This document shows, piece by piece, positions 27,475 to 35,973 of a stretch of DNA of 64,000 nucleotides. This DNA is from Flavilitoribacter nigricans DSM 23189 = NBRC 102662 (lineage in GTDB: Bacteria > Bacteroidota > Bacteroidia > Chitinophagales > Saprospiraceae). Where the stretch lies: NCBI RefSeq assembly GCF_002646595.1, contig NZ_PDUD01000036.1:1-64000 (forward strand). The letters are read 5' to 3'. The notes beneath the pieces are model-generated. The model saw only the letters and a list, made by a program, of their open reading frames with translations. It did no database searches and was not told the DNA's origin. How positions within the stretch are numbered: the stretch's first letter is position 1; each line of letters opens with the position of its first letter. Position numbers and translations under genes: made by a program.

Positions 27475-27672
27475 AGTTGCCTGTCAACAGTTCAAAAGCA
27501 AATTATACTCGCTTAAAAATAATTCATGCGAATCGGGGGGGAAAAAGTCAGTCGGGACAAAGTACAGATAGCCCGTCCAATAATTCGGCACGCTAGGCCG
27601 GGAAACGGCAAAAGGAGCCGGGCAAATAAGTAAAGTATTGATTATACCCCGGGCATCCTTTATCTTGGAGGA

Positions 27673-28248
27673 ATGGAAATTACCGAAGTTTTTTATCCCA
27701 TCAACCGCGACGAATGGCGGAACTGGCTGGCGGACAATCACCGGACCGAATCGGAGATCTGGCTGCAGCGCTACCGGAAAGCTACCGGCAAACCCAGTAT
27801 TTCTTACGATGAAATGGTCGAGGAATGTCTCTGCTTCGGCTGGATTGACGGCGTCGTCAAAAAATACGATACCGAAAGCAATGTGCAGCGCATCACGCCC
27901 CGCCGGAAAAAGAGTTTTCTATCGGAACTGAACCGGCAGCGCGTCTGGAAACTGCAGCGGGCCGGGCTGATCACTCCGGCCGGCATTGCGGCCATTGCGG
28001 ATCAGATCGGCTCTCCGGATGATCCTCTGGAGATACCGGACTGGATCCTACAGGAATTGCAGACGGACCCGGAGGTCTGGGAAAAATTCCAATCCTTTTC
28101 CCACTTTTATAAACGCCTGAAGATCGGCTGGATCAAAGAATGCGGAACCACGCCCAGTCGGATTCAGGAGGCACACAAACGCTTAAATTATCTCATTAAA
28201 ATGACGGCCCAGGGCAAGCGATACGGGACGATACCGATTGACGAATAA
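27673..28248 (+). CDS. YdeI/OmpD-associated family protein
   Basis: A 191-residue soluble protein matching the YdeI/OmpD-associated family. Its N-terminal domain reads E-W-R-N-W-L-A-D-N-H, followed by E-I-W-L, Y-D-E-M-V-E-E-C-L-C-F-G-W-I-D-G and the basic stretch I-T-P-R-R-K-K-S. The C-terminus contains F-Q-S-F-S-H-F-Y-K-R-L-K-I-G-W-I and a final R-L-N-Y-L. Members are often annotated as bacteriocin-protection proteins, but no biochemical role is established. No signal peptide is present, so it is cytoplasmic. It stands alone. Confidence 0.85.
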   Translation: MEITEVFYPINRDEWRNWLADNHRTESEIWLQRYRKATGKPSISYDEMVEECLCFGWIDGVVKKYDTESNVQRITPRRKKSFLSELNRQRVWKLQRAGLITPAGIAAIADQIGSPDDPLEIPDWILQELQTDPEVWEKFQSFSHFYKRLKIGWIKECGTTPSRIQEAHKRLNYLIKMTAQGKRYGTIPIDE

Positions 28249-28415
28249 GCCGGGTTTCCCGGTATTAAGGGCATATTAAAGTTTGAAAAATAAAGCTACC
28301 AAATAAAATATTGCGGCACGGAAAGTCATTATAGATCGATCATAGAGAGGGATTTTTGCGTTATAATAATAACGACACGCTTATTTAATCGGCTTTGCCG
28401 CAAATTATCGTAAAC

Positions 28416-29147
28416 ATGCTTAATTTTTCAATAAACCGGTTCAATAAACTGGTATTCAGTTGTTTATTTGCCCTGATTTTGACCGCCTGCACGGATAGTC
28501 AGAACACCGTTGACGAAAACACAGGTGCCGATCCGACGCTCAGTGAAACCGAAATAACTGCCTCGGAAGAGGTAGGAGACCTGGACTTCAGAACATTCGC
28601 CAACCAGGAATACAGCTTCTCTACGGAGATCCCCGAGGCGTGGACCGAGTCCACAAATCAGTTGGGAGAGGGCCTGCCAGTCATTAATTTTGTGCCACAG
28701 AGTAAGGCAGCGGAAACTGATCTGCCGATCAGTATGCAAACCGCTACCAGCCTGAGCCATATCGATGTACATCCGAAAGGACACGATTCGGGTTATCCCA
28801 TCGGTAAAAACCACCGTCTGGCTCTGTACGAAGGAACCGTTCCCGCCAGCAGTATCTGGGACCACGAACGCTCCCGCGTATACGTACTGGGTAACGGAGA
28901 GGTGTGGGCGTACCTGCTTTATCCGAAATCTACACCGACCGGCTGGGAAGAAGATGGCTTTATCTTCGCTCAGATCGCAATCGAGAACTTTTCCAGTGAA
29001 TGCTTTGACGACATTACCAACCAGTCTAAAAGTATGGAGAAATGTAAGCCACTGGAAGGTGACGAAGTGCTGTATTACGGCCGGGTGAATGCCGAAGACC
29101 AGGCTTACGTTAAACACGCACTGCAATCGCTGGAACTGAGAAGTTAA
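28416..29147 (+). CDS. Lipoprotein of unknown function
   Basis: A 243-residue protein starting at the ATG at 28416, with a lipoprotein signal L-I-L-T-A-C. A short acidic, threonine-rich linker is followed by a single domain with F-A-N-Q-E-Y-S-F-S-T-E-I-P-E-A-W, a form often seen in proteins of the PsbP/MOG1-like fold (F-S-x-x-x-P-x-x-W), so a PsbP-like domain is possible. Two cysteines near the end (C-F-D-D and C-K-P-L) may form a disulfide. It is not otherwise recognised. A strong hairpin about 100 bases downstream may end its transcript. Confidence 0.7.
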   Translation: MLNFSINRFNKLVFSCLFALILTACTDSQNTVDENTGADPTLSETEITASEEVGDLDFRTFANQEYSFSTEIPEAWTESTNQLGEGLPVINFVPQSKAAETDLPISMQTATSLSHIDVHPKGHDSGYPIGKNHRLALYEGTVPASSIWDHERSRVYVLGNGEVWAYLLYPKSTPTGWEEDGFIFAQIAIENFSSECFDDITNQSKSMEKCKPLEGDEVLYYGRVNAEDQAYVKHALQSLELRS

Positions 29148-29249
29148 TCCGCCGGCCCGTACCGTATAGGGTAGGGGCAATGGCTGACCATACTACCGCC
29201 GGATAATTTTTGAACGCTATCCTTGTTCGGTGAAAGATAAAAATAGCTC

Positions 29250-29291
29250 ATCAGGGGCCGTGGAGATCATCGTGATCCCACGGCCCCTGAT
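29250..29291. terminator. Long hairpin between lipoprotein and sigma factor genes
   Basis: A 14-bp stem (29250-29263, ATCAGGGGCCGTGG, with 29278-29291) continues, after one bulged A, into five more pairs closed by a three-base loop. It lies about 100 bases after the lipoprotein stop and 120 bases before the sigma factor start. Termination is the simplest reading; there is no T-run. Confidence 0.6.
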
Positions 29292-29412
29292 CATTTGTGC
29301 AAATACCCGCTCAAAACTGCCCACCGCAGTATTTTTTGAAAAAAATCCTACCTTCTCTGCAACTTTCCCCAAAAGGCGAAGTTTTCCCGCTTGAAAGACA
29401 TACACACAGACA

Positions 29413-29967
29413 TTGGAAATACTGGAAGACAAAAACTTAATGCTGCGGGTAAAGGAGGGGGATCTCAGTAAGATGGGACTCCTCTACGAACGGCATAACC
29501 GCGATCTGTTCGGTTACTTTTACCGGCTGACGAATAATGCCACCAGAAGTGAAGATCTGGTGCAGAAGGTATTCTATCGCCTGTTGAAGTACCGGCACAC
29601 TTACCGCGGAGAAGGCAAATTTGTCTACTGGATGTATTCCATCGCCAAGAACACCTGGCTGGATCTGCTGAAGAAAAAGCGTATCATCGATTACCGGGAC
29701 GACGCATCCTCCTACGAGGAATTTCCCAACCCCGAAAAAAATGCGGAAGACCTGTTGATCGCTACGGAAAGAAAAAACCTGTTGAAGACCGCGCTGCAGC
29801 AGATCTCCCCCGAAAAAAGAGAAGCGATCGTACTGAGTAAGTTTCAGGGCCTGAAGTACCAGGAGATCGCTCAATTGTCCAACTGTACCGAAAATGCCAT
29901 CAAGTCCAGAGTACAACGGGGCTTGCTGGAATTGAAAGACATTATGTTAAAACTGGAAAGCCGATGA
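29413..29967 (+). CDS. ECF-type RNA polymerase sigma factor
   Basis: A 184-residue sigma-70-family factor. The frame starts at TTG 29413; the next ATG (29440) would cut into the conserved opening L-M-L-R-V-K-E-G-D. Region 2 reads L-F-G-Y-F-Y-R-L-T-N-N-A-T-R-S-E-D-L-V-Q-K-V-F-Y-R-L-L-K-Y-R and Y-W-M-Y-S-I-A-K-N. Region 4 (about 125-180) has L-S-K-F-Q-G-L-K-Y-Q-E-I-A-Q-L and A-I-K-S-R-V-Q-R-G-L. Its stop overlaps the start of the next gene (ATGA), so the two are translationally coupled. It probably controls envelope genes, including the two DUF4097 genes downstream. Confidence 0.93.
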   Translation: MEILEDKNLMLRVKEGDLSKMGLLYERHNRDLFGYFYRLTNNATRSEDLVQKVFYRLLKYRHTYRGEGKFVYWMYSIAKNTWLDLLKKKRIIDYRDDASSYEEFPNPEKNAEDLLIATERKNLLKTALQQISPEKREAIVLSKFQGLKYQEIAQLSNCTENAIKSRVQRGLLELKDIMLKLESR

Positions 29968-30767
29968 AAAACGATCCCAAAAATTCCTGCCAACCGGCAC
30001 TGGACGCTTTGTTGGCACAAATGGAAAACGAAAACTTCCAGCCGGCCGAAGTGGAAGCCCTGTGCCGGCAATTTCCCGACTGTTCCGAATCGCTGCGGTC
30101 TACCTACGCCATGTGGGAGTCTATAGAGGAGATCGATGTACCCGAACCGGGCCAGGCGATGCACGCGGGTTTCTACAAGATGCTGAATGATTTCCAGACC
30201 GAGACGACCCAAACCGCAAGCCCGCGCTTTCAGTTTGACTGGTGGACCTGGAACGGATTCAGCCTGAAATGGGCGGTAATCGCCGGTGTATTTGCACTCG
30301 GCCTGTTCAGTGGCAATTTTTTTCGGCCGGAAACGCCACAGGAAATTGTGCTGACCCAGCACGAGGAGAATAACCAGGAAGTAGACGTCAGCTACGCCAA
30401 ACTCACGTCCTCGGAATCGGCCTCCGATCGGCTGGAAGGCATCCAGATGGCCAAAAAAATGGAACAGCTGGATAACCGTATTATCGAAGCGCTCAATCAA
30501 ACGCTGCTGCACGACCGAAACGTCAACGTCCGGCTCAGCGCCATCGAAACGATGCTTCACTTCGCAGACAACCCCCAGGTACGAGAAAACCTGATCCGAG
30601 CCATTCCGCACCAGACCTCGCCGCTCGTTCAGATGACGCTGGCCGAGGTGATGATCGCCCTGAAAGACAAGCGGGCGGTGCACGAGATCCAGGAATTACT
30701 GCAGGAGCAGCAACTGGAACTGGAGGTGCAGATGAAGATGGAGGAGACGATTGAGACGTTGTTGTAG
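29964..30767 (+). CDS. Membrane anti-sigma factor with HEAT-like periplasmic domain
   Basis: A 267-residue protein overlapping the sigma gene by four bases. Residues 1-95 are cytoplasmic and acidic with paired cysteines (C34 and C40), the place where an anti-sigma domain is expected. One TM segment lies at about 100-118 (W-A-V-I-A-G-V-F-A-L-G-L-F). Residues about 155-255 are helical repeats of HEAT type (V-R-L-S-A-I-E-T-M-L, P-L-V-Q-M-T-L-A-E-V-M-I-A-L), placed in the periplasm. The role is inferred from position and topology rather than from a named domain. The HEAT part may sense an envelope partner. Confidence 0.82.
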   Translation: MKNDPKNSCQPALDALLAQMENENFQPAEVEALCRQFPDCSESLRSTYAMWESIEEIDVPEPGQAMHAGFYKMLNDFQTETTQTASPRFQFDWWTWNGFSLKWAVIAGVFALGLFSGNFFRPETPQEIVLTQHEENNQEVDVSYAKLTSSESASDRLEGIQMAKKMEQLDNRIIEALNQTLLHDRNVNVRLSAIETMLHFADNPQVRENLIRAIPHQTSPLVQMTLAEVMIALKDKRAVHEIQELLQEQQLELEVQMKMEETIETLL

Positions 30768-30882
30768 TTACGACGGTCGACGGTTGACGGCCGGCCGAAC
30801 TGCAAAATTTTGTAGATCTCTCCTCTCTTTTCAAGCTTTTGTAAATCTCTTTTTACCTAAAAAAATACCAAAATAAATCACC

Positions 30883-31752
30883 ATGAGAGTACTGTTATTA
30901 TGTATTGCGTGCCTGGCCACGCTGGGGAGCTGTATGGGTCAGGAATTCACGGACCGCTCTTCCTTTGAAGTAGATGTTAGCCAACTGGATCGTTTTCACC
31001 TGTACAATCGGCGGGGAGCCGTGACGGTGAAGGCGACAAGCGGAACCAAGGCTACCATGCAGGTCACCCGCCGGCTGAAGGCCAAATCGTCGGCTAAACT
31101 GGAAGCGGCCAAACAGGATATTTACATGAATAAAAAAACCGACGGCAACAGTGTGATCTTTTACATCGAGCACCCGGATCTCAAACTGGAGTTCGACGAT
31201 GAAGGAAAATATGCCTGGTACAACCACCGCGACAAGAACGGCTGGAATTGGAACGACGACGATCGGGTAGAAGTGGAGTTCACCATCACACTGGAGATCC
31301 CCGCCCGTACCAATCTGGTGGTGGTCAATCACGAACATCCACTGAAAGTGAACGGCATGCAGGGCGACCTGGTAGCGCGTAATCACCACGACGGCGTACT
31401 GGTGGAAGGGCAGGGCGGAAATGCCGATGTACATTCCCACCACGGCGATGTGGAGGTCTTTTACACCAAAAATCCGACCCGGGAATGTAAATACGATACC
31501 CACCACGGTGATATTCGCGTTCATTATCAGAACGGACTGGCGGCCAACGCCTCCCTGTACAGCTATCACGGTGAATTTTTCACCGAGTTCGACTGGATGA
31601 TGCAGCCGCTGGCGGTATCCAATGAAGGCGGTGGTAAAGGGGCGAAATACAAGATCGCCAGTAAAAGTGGCACCAATGTGAAAATTGGATCCGGAGGCGC
31701 CATGCAACGTTTCAGAACGCACCACGGCGATGTCTATCTGCTCAGCAAATAA
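30883..31752 (+). CDS. DUF4097-like exported beta-helix protein with HHGD ladder
   Basis: A 289-residue protein with a signal peptide ending near residue 19; Cys17 may be a lipidation site in G-S-C. The first half (25-150) has beta-strands and a charged W/N/D segment. Then come turns marked by H-H-D-G (168), H-H-G-D (186), H-H-G-D (207), Y-H-G-E (228) and H-H-G-D (280), mostly 18-21 residues apart. This is the DUF4097 pattern, predicted to be a right-handed beta-helix with the histidines stacked on one edge. Function unknown; the stacked His/Asp could bind metal (inference). It is the third gene of the sigma-factor module. Confidence 0.8.
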   Translation: MRVLLLCIACLATLGSCMGQEFTDRSSFEVDVSQLDRFHLYNRRGAVTVKATSGTKATMQVTRRLKAKSSAKLEAAKQDIYMNKKTDGNSVIFYIEHPDLKLEFDDEGKYAWYNHRDKNGWNWNDDDRVEVEFTITLEIPARTNLVVVNHEHPLKVNGMQGDLVARNHHDGVLVEGQGGNADVHSHHGDVEVFYTKNPTRECKYDTHHGDIRVHYQNGLAANASLYSYHGEFFTEFDWMMQPLAVSNEGGGKGAKYKIASKSGTNVKIGSGGAMQRFRTHHGDVYLLSK

Positions 31753-31812
31753 AGAAAAAGCAGTGGTCTGCTAAACCAGATTAAATAAATACAAAAACAA
31801 TAAATCAATATT

Positions 31813-32622
31813 ATGAAATGGATCAATAAAAACCTGTTGCTCGCACTGGCGGTACTGTTTGCCGGTTCTCTGGCGGCCCAGGATCAATTTTCTAAAGAAT
31901 ACAGCATCCCCCTCAGCAATCCGAATGCTCCGGGCAAACTAAAGGTGGATCTGTATAACGGAGGGATCACCGTAGAAGGATATTCCGGCAAGGAAGTCGT
32001 GATCACCATGAAAACCTACGCCAGTGAGGAGGATAACGAACGCTCCAAGGAAGGCCTGCGTCGCATCCCGAACACGGGTGTAGAGTTCGAGATCGTAGAG
32101 GATAACAATGAAGTGGAAATTGATGGCAATCACCGCGGTCGTACGGATTTTATCGTGAAAGTCCCGCAGAATTTTGGGCTGTCCATCAGCACGCACCACA
32201 ACGGCGATGTCGTCGTGCGCAACGTGAGCGGAGAGATCGAGGTGGATGCGCACCACGGAGGAATGGAACTGGAAAACGTCAGCGGTACGGTGGTGGCAGA
32301 TACGCACCACGGAGGGATCAAAGTGGTCTTTAATTCCGTGAAATCCGGCTCGCCGATGGCCTTCAGTACCTACCACGGCGATGTGGACATTACCTTCCCG
32401 GGCAATACCAATGCCTCGGCTAAAATGAAATCCGATCGTGGCGATATCTTTGCCGATTTTGATCTGAAAACGGCCACCCCCGAACCGCAGAAAATGCAAA
32501 CCACGGAAGGCGGGCGACGGAAGATCGAGATCAGTAGCTGGATCTACGCCAATATTGGTAGCGGCGGTCCGGAGTATATGTTCACCACGCACCACGGGGA
32601 CATCATCATCCGCAAAAAATAA
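31813..32622 (+). CDS. DUF4097-like exported beta-helix protein, paralogue
   Basis: A 269-residue protein with a clear signal peptide ending S-L-A-A-Q (about residue 23). It is related to the upstream gene product: it repeats K-V-D-L-Y-N-G-G-I-T-V-E-G-Y-S-G near the start and then turns at T-H-H-N-G-D (127), A-H-H-G-G (146), T-H-H-G-G (164), T-Y-H-G-D (186) and T-H-H-G-D (259). Spacing is 18-22 residues between the first four. Unlike its partner it has no cysteine at the signal cleavage site, so it may be free in the periplasm or surface-exposed. The two probably arose by tandem duplication. Confidence 0.82.
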   Translation: MKWINKNLLLALAVLFAGSLAAQDQFSKEYSIPLSNPNAPGKLKVDLYNGGITVEGYSGKEVVITMKTYASEEDNERSKEGLRRIPNTGVEFEIVEDNNEVEIDGNHRGRTDFIVKVPQNFGLSISTHHNGDVVVRNVSGEIEVDAHHGGMELENVSGTVVADTHHGGIKVVFNSVKSGSPMAFSTYHGDVDITFPGNTNASAKMKSDRGDIFADFDLKTATPEPQKMQTTEGGRRKIEISSWIYANIGSGGPEYMFTTHHGDIIIRKK

Positions 32623-32634
32623 AATGAAGGTTTG

Positions 32635-32676
32635 AAGAGAGGGAGTGTGCAGCAGATTGCCGCAACTCCCTTTCTT
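32635..32676 (+). terminator. Terminator of the sigma/DUF4097 operon
   Basis: A 12-bp stem (32635-32646 with 32665-32676, one mismatch) and an 18-base loop, beginning 13 bases after the last gene. The right arm ends in CTTTCTT. Placement makes it the likely end of the four-gene transcript. Confidence 0.6.
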
Positions 32677-32810
32677 GTTGGTGACTGCTTTCTACCGTCC
32701 ATCCGCAGCCTCAGTAATGGTTGGACTAATTCAGGATCGTCCAACGAACAAATGGCCCGCTACCTGTTATATTAATGTGCCAATTGTTTATTTATCCTGA
32801 AATTCTAGAT

Positions 32811-33779
32811 ATGAACCATTCTGATATTCCAACTTTAACTTTCGAGAACAACGACCGCATGCCCGCTCTGGGCCTCGGTACCTGGAAATCCGGCCCGGGT
32901 GAGGTATACAAAGCCGTACGCGAAGCGATCCGGATCGGATACCGGCATTTTGATTGTGCGGCCCGCTACGAAAATGAGGACGAGATCGGCAGCGCTCTGG
33001 CCGATGCCATGGCCGAGGGCGAAGTAAAACGCGAAGACCTGTGGATCACTTCCAAACTTTGGAACAACGCCCACCATAGGGACCACGTGGTACCGGCCCT
33101 CCGGGAAAGTCTGGAGAAATTACAACTCGATTATCTGGACCTCTACCTCATTCACTGGCCGGTAGCCCTGAAACCGGAAGTAATCTTCCCCTCCAAAGCT
33201 GATGAATTTCTCAGCCTGGAGGAAGTCCCTCTGCTGGAAACCTGGCAGGGTATGGAGGATTGCCTGATCCAGGACCTGGCTCGTCACATCGGCGTTTCCA
33301 ATTTCAGTGTCAAGAAGCTGAGAGGATTGCTCCGGGAAAGTCGCTTTAAACCCGAAATGAACCAGGTAGAAAGTCATCCTTACCTGCAGCAGGACGAATT
33401 GCTGTCCTTCTGTCATCAGAACGATATCCATTTTACCGCTTATTCTCCGCTGGGTTCCATGGATCGCCCGTCGAGACTTAAAAAGGACGAAGAACCCATC
33501 CTGCTGGAAAATAAGGTCATCGTAAATATTGCCGAATCGCACGGCTGCACACCGGCGCAGGTGCTGATCGGCTGGGCTTTGCAGCGCGGGACCTCGGTAA
33601 TCCCGAAATCCACCAATCCTAAGCGCCTGCGGGAAAATTTTGCCGCTGCTTCCATCAAACTTACGGATGCCGATATGGAGGCGATTGCCGGCCTCAATCA
33701 CCATTACCGTTTTATCCACGGGGAATTCTGGACGCCGGAAGGTTCTCCTTACACCATCGCCACTTTGTGGGATGAATAA
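32811..33779 (+). CDS. Aldo/keto reductase
   Basis: A 322-residue NADPH-dependent oxidoreductase of the AKR superfamily, a TIM barrel. The start at 32811 was chosen because it gives the typical N-terminus (P-T-L-T-F-E-N-N-D-R-M-P-A-L-G-L-G-T-W). The catalytic tetrad is complete: Asp48 and Tyr53 in F-D-C-A-A-R-Y, Lys82 in I-T-S-K-L-W, His115 in L-I-H-W-P-V. The cofactor end has I-P-K-S-T-N-P-K-R-L-R-E-N-F. It probably reduces aldehydes or sugar aldoses; the substrate is open. It is monocistronic, with a strong terminator directly after. Confidence 0.95.
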   Translation: MNHSDIPTLTFENNDRMPALGLGTWKSGPGEVYKAVREAIRIGYRHFDCAARYENEDEIGSALADAMAEGEVKREDLWITSKLWNNAHHRDHVVPALRESLEKLQLDYLDLYLIHWPVALKPEVIFPSKADEFLSLEEVPLLETWQGMEDCLIQDLARHIGVSNFSVKKLRGLLRESRFKPEMNQVESHPYLQQDELLSFCHQNDIHFTAYSPLGSMDRPSRLKKDEEPILLENKVIVNIAESHGCTPAQVLIGWALQRGTSVIPKSTNPKRLRENFAAASIKLTDADMEAIAGLNHHYRFIHGEFWTPEGSPYTIATLWDE

Positions 33780-33809
33780 GCATACCGGTTAAAGACCGCT
33801 GCTGCGTAG

Positions 33810-33846
33810 TGCTCACTGGTAGATCTGCTATCAGTGAGCATTTTTT
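33810..33846 (+). terminator. Intrinsic terminator after the aldo/keto reductase
   Basis: The stem TGCTCACTGGTAG pairs with CTATCAGTGAGCA (13 bp, one G-T pair) round a five-base loop, followed immediately by TTTTTT (33841-33846). This is a textbook Rho-independent terminator. Confidence 0.9.
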
Positions 33847-34008
33847 ATAAAGCCCTTAGCAATCGATTTGCTTTCCCCCACAGCACAGGATGGTCCGTCG
33901 GTCGAATTGGGTAATTTTAAAAAGCCCAAAGGCGCTGGGGTTAGATATAGAGGAAAGCACACTCCATCACCGGAAGGGCTGAAAGCTAAGTCCGTAAATT
34001 CTATCCAT

Positions 34009-35940
34009 ATGATCACCTTTTATTCCGACAACGGGAAGCAATACATATTTTGGCTGGGTTTGTTGCTGCTGACCGCCTGCAATTCAACGGAATCCGTTCC
34101 CGAGGCATCGACCCCGCCGAACATCATCTGGATCATCGCCGAAGATATCAGTCCGGCCTTTGCCTGTTACGGAGACAGCCTGGCGCAAACACCCAACATC
34201 GACCGACTTTGCCGCGAGGGTATCCGTTTCGATAATGCTTACGCGACGGCTCCGATCTGCGCCCCCTCGCGCTCCTGTCTGGTCAGCGGTCGTTATGCGA
34301 TCTCGATGGGTACCCAGCATCTGCGCAGCGAGATACCCTTTTCTCCCAACCTGAAAACCCTACCCGAAGTACTGCGTACCGGTGGCTACTTCACCTCAAA
34401 CCGCAATAAAACGGACTATAATTTTTCCCCGGAAGGCCTGTGGGAACACTGGTCGGGCAGTTACGCACCCTGGCGGCAGCGTACCGATGACCGGCCCTTC
34501 TTCAGTTTCATCAATGTGGGACCTTCGCACGAAGGCAGTGTGAACCGACTGGCCAGTTACGAGGAGAATGTGAAGGAACTGAGTGCGGAACAGCGTATTG
34601 ATCCGAATCGTGTAAACGTGCCGCCGTATTATCCGGATACGGAGGCCAGCCGGGAAGTCTGGGCGCATTATTACGATATGCTGCAGGTGCTGGATAAAAA
34701 TGTAGGACTGATCCTGGATTCTCTGGAAACGGACGGCCTGCTGGAAGAAACCGTCATCTTCTTTTTCGGCGACCACGGTTTTGGTATGCCCCGCTACAAA
34801 CGGTGGCTGTACGATACGGGCCTGAATGTGCCGCTGATGGTCCGCATACCCGAGAAATACCGCCATTTGCAGCCGGACGGTATGGACAATGCAACGGATC
34901 AATTGGTAAGCTTTGTCGATTTTGCACCGACCGTCCTTAATCTCGCCGGCCTGAATATTCCCGAAACCATGGAGGGACAGGCCTTCCTGGGTGACCGGGT
35001 ACCCCGGGAAAGAACCTACGTTTTTGCCGCGCGGGATCGCGCTGATGATATGTTTGAGATGTCCCGCGCCGTGCGTAACGACCGCTACCTCTATATCCGG
35101 CACTTTATGCCCCACCTGCCGTACATGCAGTCGGGCTTCATTTATTCCGATGTAAAAGAAGGTTTTCGCGCCCTGCGGGAAGCCCGGGCGGCGGGCCTGA
35201 ACAACGAACTGCAGGAAAGCATGTGGCAGGCAAAGCCCATTGAAGAACTCTACGATCTGCAGGAGGATCCGGCCGAACTCCGTAATCTCGCGGATGTCGC
35301 CGAACTGCAGGAGACCAAAACCGAACTCAGCGGACAATTGCACCAGTGGATGCTCGATCACCGGGATCTGGGACTGTTGACCGAAGCGGAATACATGATC
35401 CGCTCCGCCGGAAGCACACCTTACGACTACGCCCGTACGGGCGATGATTACCGCGTGGAAGAGATCCTGGAAACAGCCGAGATGGTTGGCCGGATGGGAG
35501 AAGAGGCGCTGGTACCGCTTTTACAGAATGCCGATAGTGGAGTACGCTACTGGGCGGTTATGGGACTGATCCAATTGGCTGAGCTGTCTCCCGCTGCTGT
35601 CAGCGCGCTGCAAAAGCTGCTGGCAGACGATTCGCCCAGTGTACGTATTCTGGCCGCGGAAGCGTTGTCTTATGCGGGAGATGATCCCCAGGCCGTGCAG
35701 ACACTCGGAGAACTGGTTGCGGATGACCGTCCCTGGGTGGCACTGGAAGCCGCGCGCAGTATTCAATTGATCGGAGAAGATGCCCGACCGCTGATCCCCG
35801 TTTTGTACCAGGTACTCGAAAAGAACCTGGGCCAGCCGGATGCTCCCCGGAAATACAAAGACTTTAATTACGCCGCCTTCACCAGTTGGGCGCTCGAATG
35901 GGCCCTGCAGGAAATGGGGGAGGACATTAAGGTGAATTAA
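34009..35940 (+). CDS. Sulfatase lipoprotein with C-terminal HEAT repeats
   Basis: A 643-residue protein. The start at 34009 gives a signal peptide ending in lipobox L-L-T-A-C (Cys24); the open frame reaches upstream to 33868 without family resemblance. The sulfatase domain (about 38-470) has I-I-A-E-D-I-S-P, the active-site C-A-P-S-R (Cys84) and F-F-F-G-D-H-G-F-G. It is closest in wording to N-sulfoglucosamine sulfohydrolase-like enzymes (Q-H-L-R-S near residue 103). Residues about 500-640 form HEAT repeats (A-L-V-P-L-L-Q-N-A-D-S-G-V-R-Y-W-A-V-M-G-L), probably for protein contact. It likely removes sulfate from glycans in the envelope. Confidence 0.93.
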   Translation: MITFYSDNGKQYIFWLGLLLLTACNSTESVPEASTPPNIIWIIAEDISPAFACYGDSLAQTPNIDRLCREGIRFDNAYATAPICAPSRSCLVSGRYAISMGTQHLRSEIPFSPNLKTLPEVLRTGGYFTSNRNKTDYNFSPEGLWEHWSGSYAPWRQRTDDRPFFSFINVGPSHEGSVNRLASYEENVKELSAEQRIDPNRVNVPPYYPDTEASREVWAHYYDMLQVLDKNVGLILDSLETDGLLEETVIFFFGDHGFGMPRYKRWLYDTGLNVPLMVRIPEKYRHLQPDGMDNATDQLVSFVDFAPTVLNLAGLNIPETMEGQAFLGDRVPRERTYVFAARDRADDMFEMSRAVRNDRYLYIRHFMPHLPYMQSGFIYSDVKEGFRALREARAAGLNNELQESMWQAKPIEELYDLQEDPAELRNLADVAELQETKTELSGQLHQWMLDHRDLGLLTEAEYMIRSAGSTPYDYARTGDDYRVEEILETAEMVGRMGEEALVPLLQNADSGVRYWAVMGLIQLAELSPAAVSALQKLLADDSPSVRILAAEALSYAGDDPQAVQTLGELVADDRPWVALEAARSIQLIGEDARPLIPVLYQVLEKNLGQPDAPRKYKDFNYAAFTSWALEWALQEMGEDIKVN

Positions 35941-35973
35941 GCGGATCGCACCGGAGCTGCGCTATTCCGCTCC

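Noticed and set aside
33868-34008. N-terminal extension of the second sulfatase
   Set aside because: The in-frame extension precedes a good lipoprotein signal at 34009 and would block export; it resembles no sulfatase.
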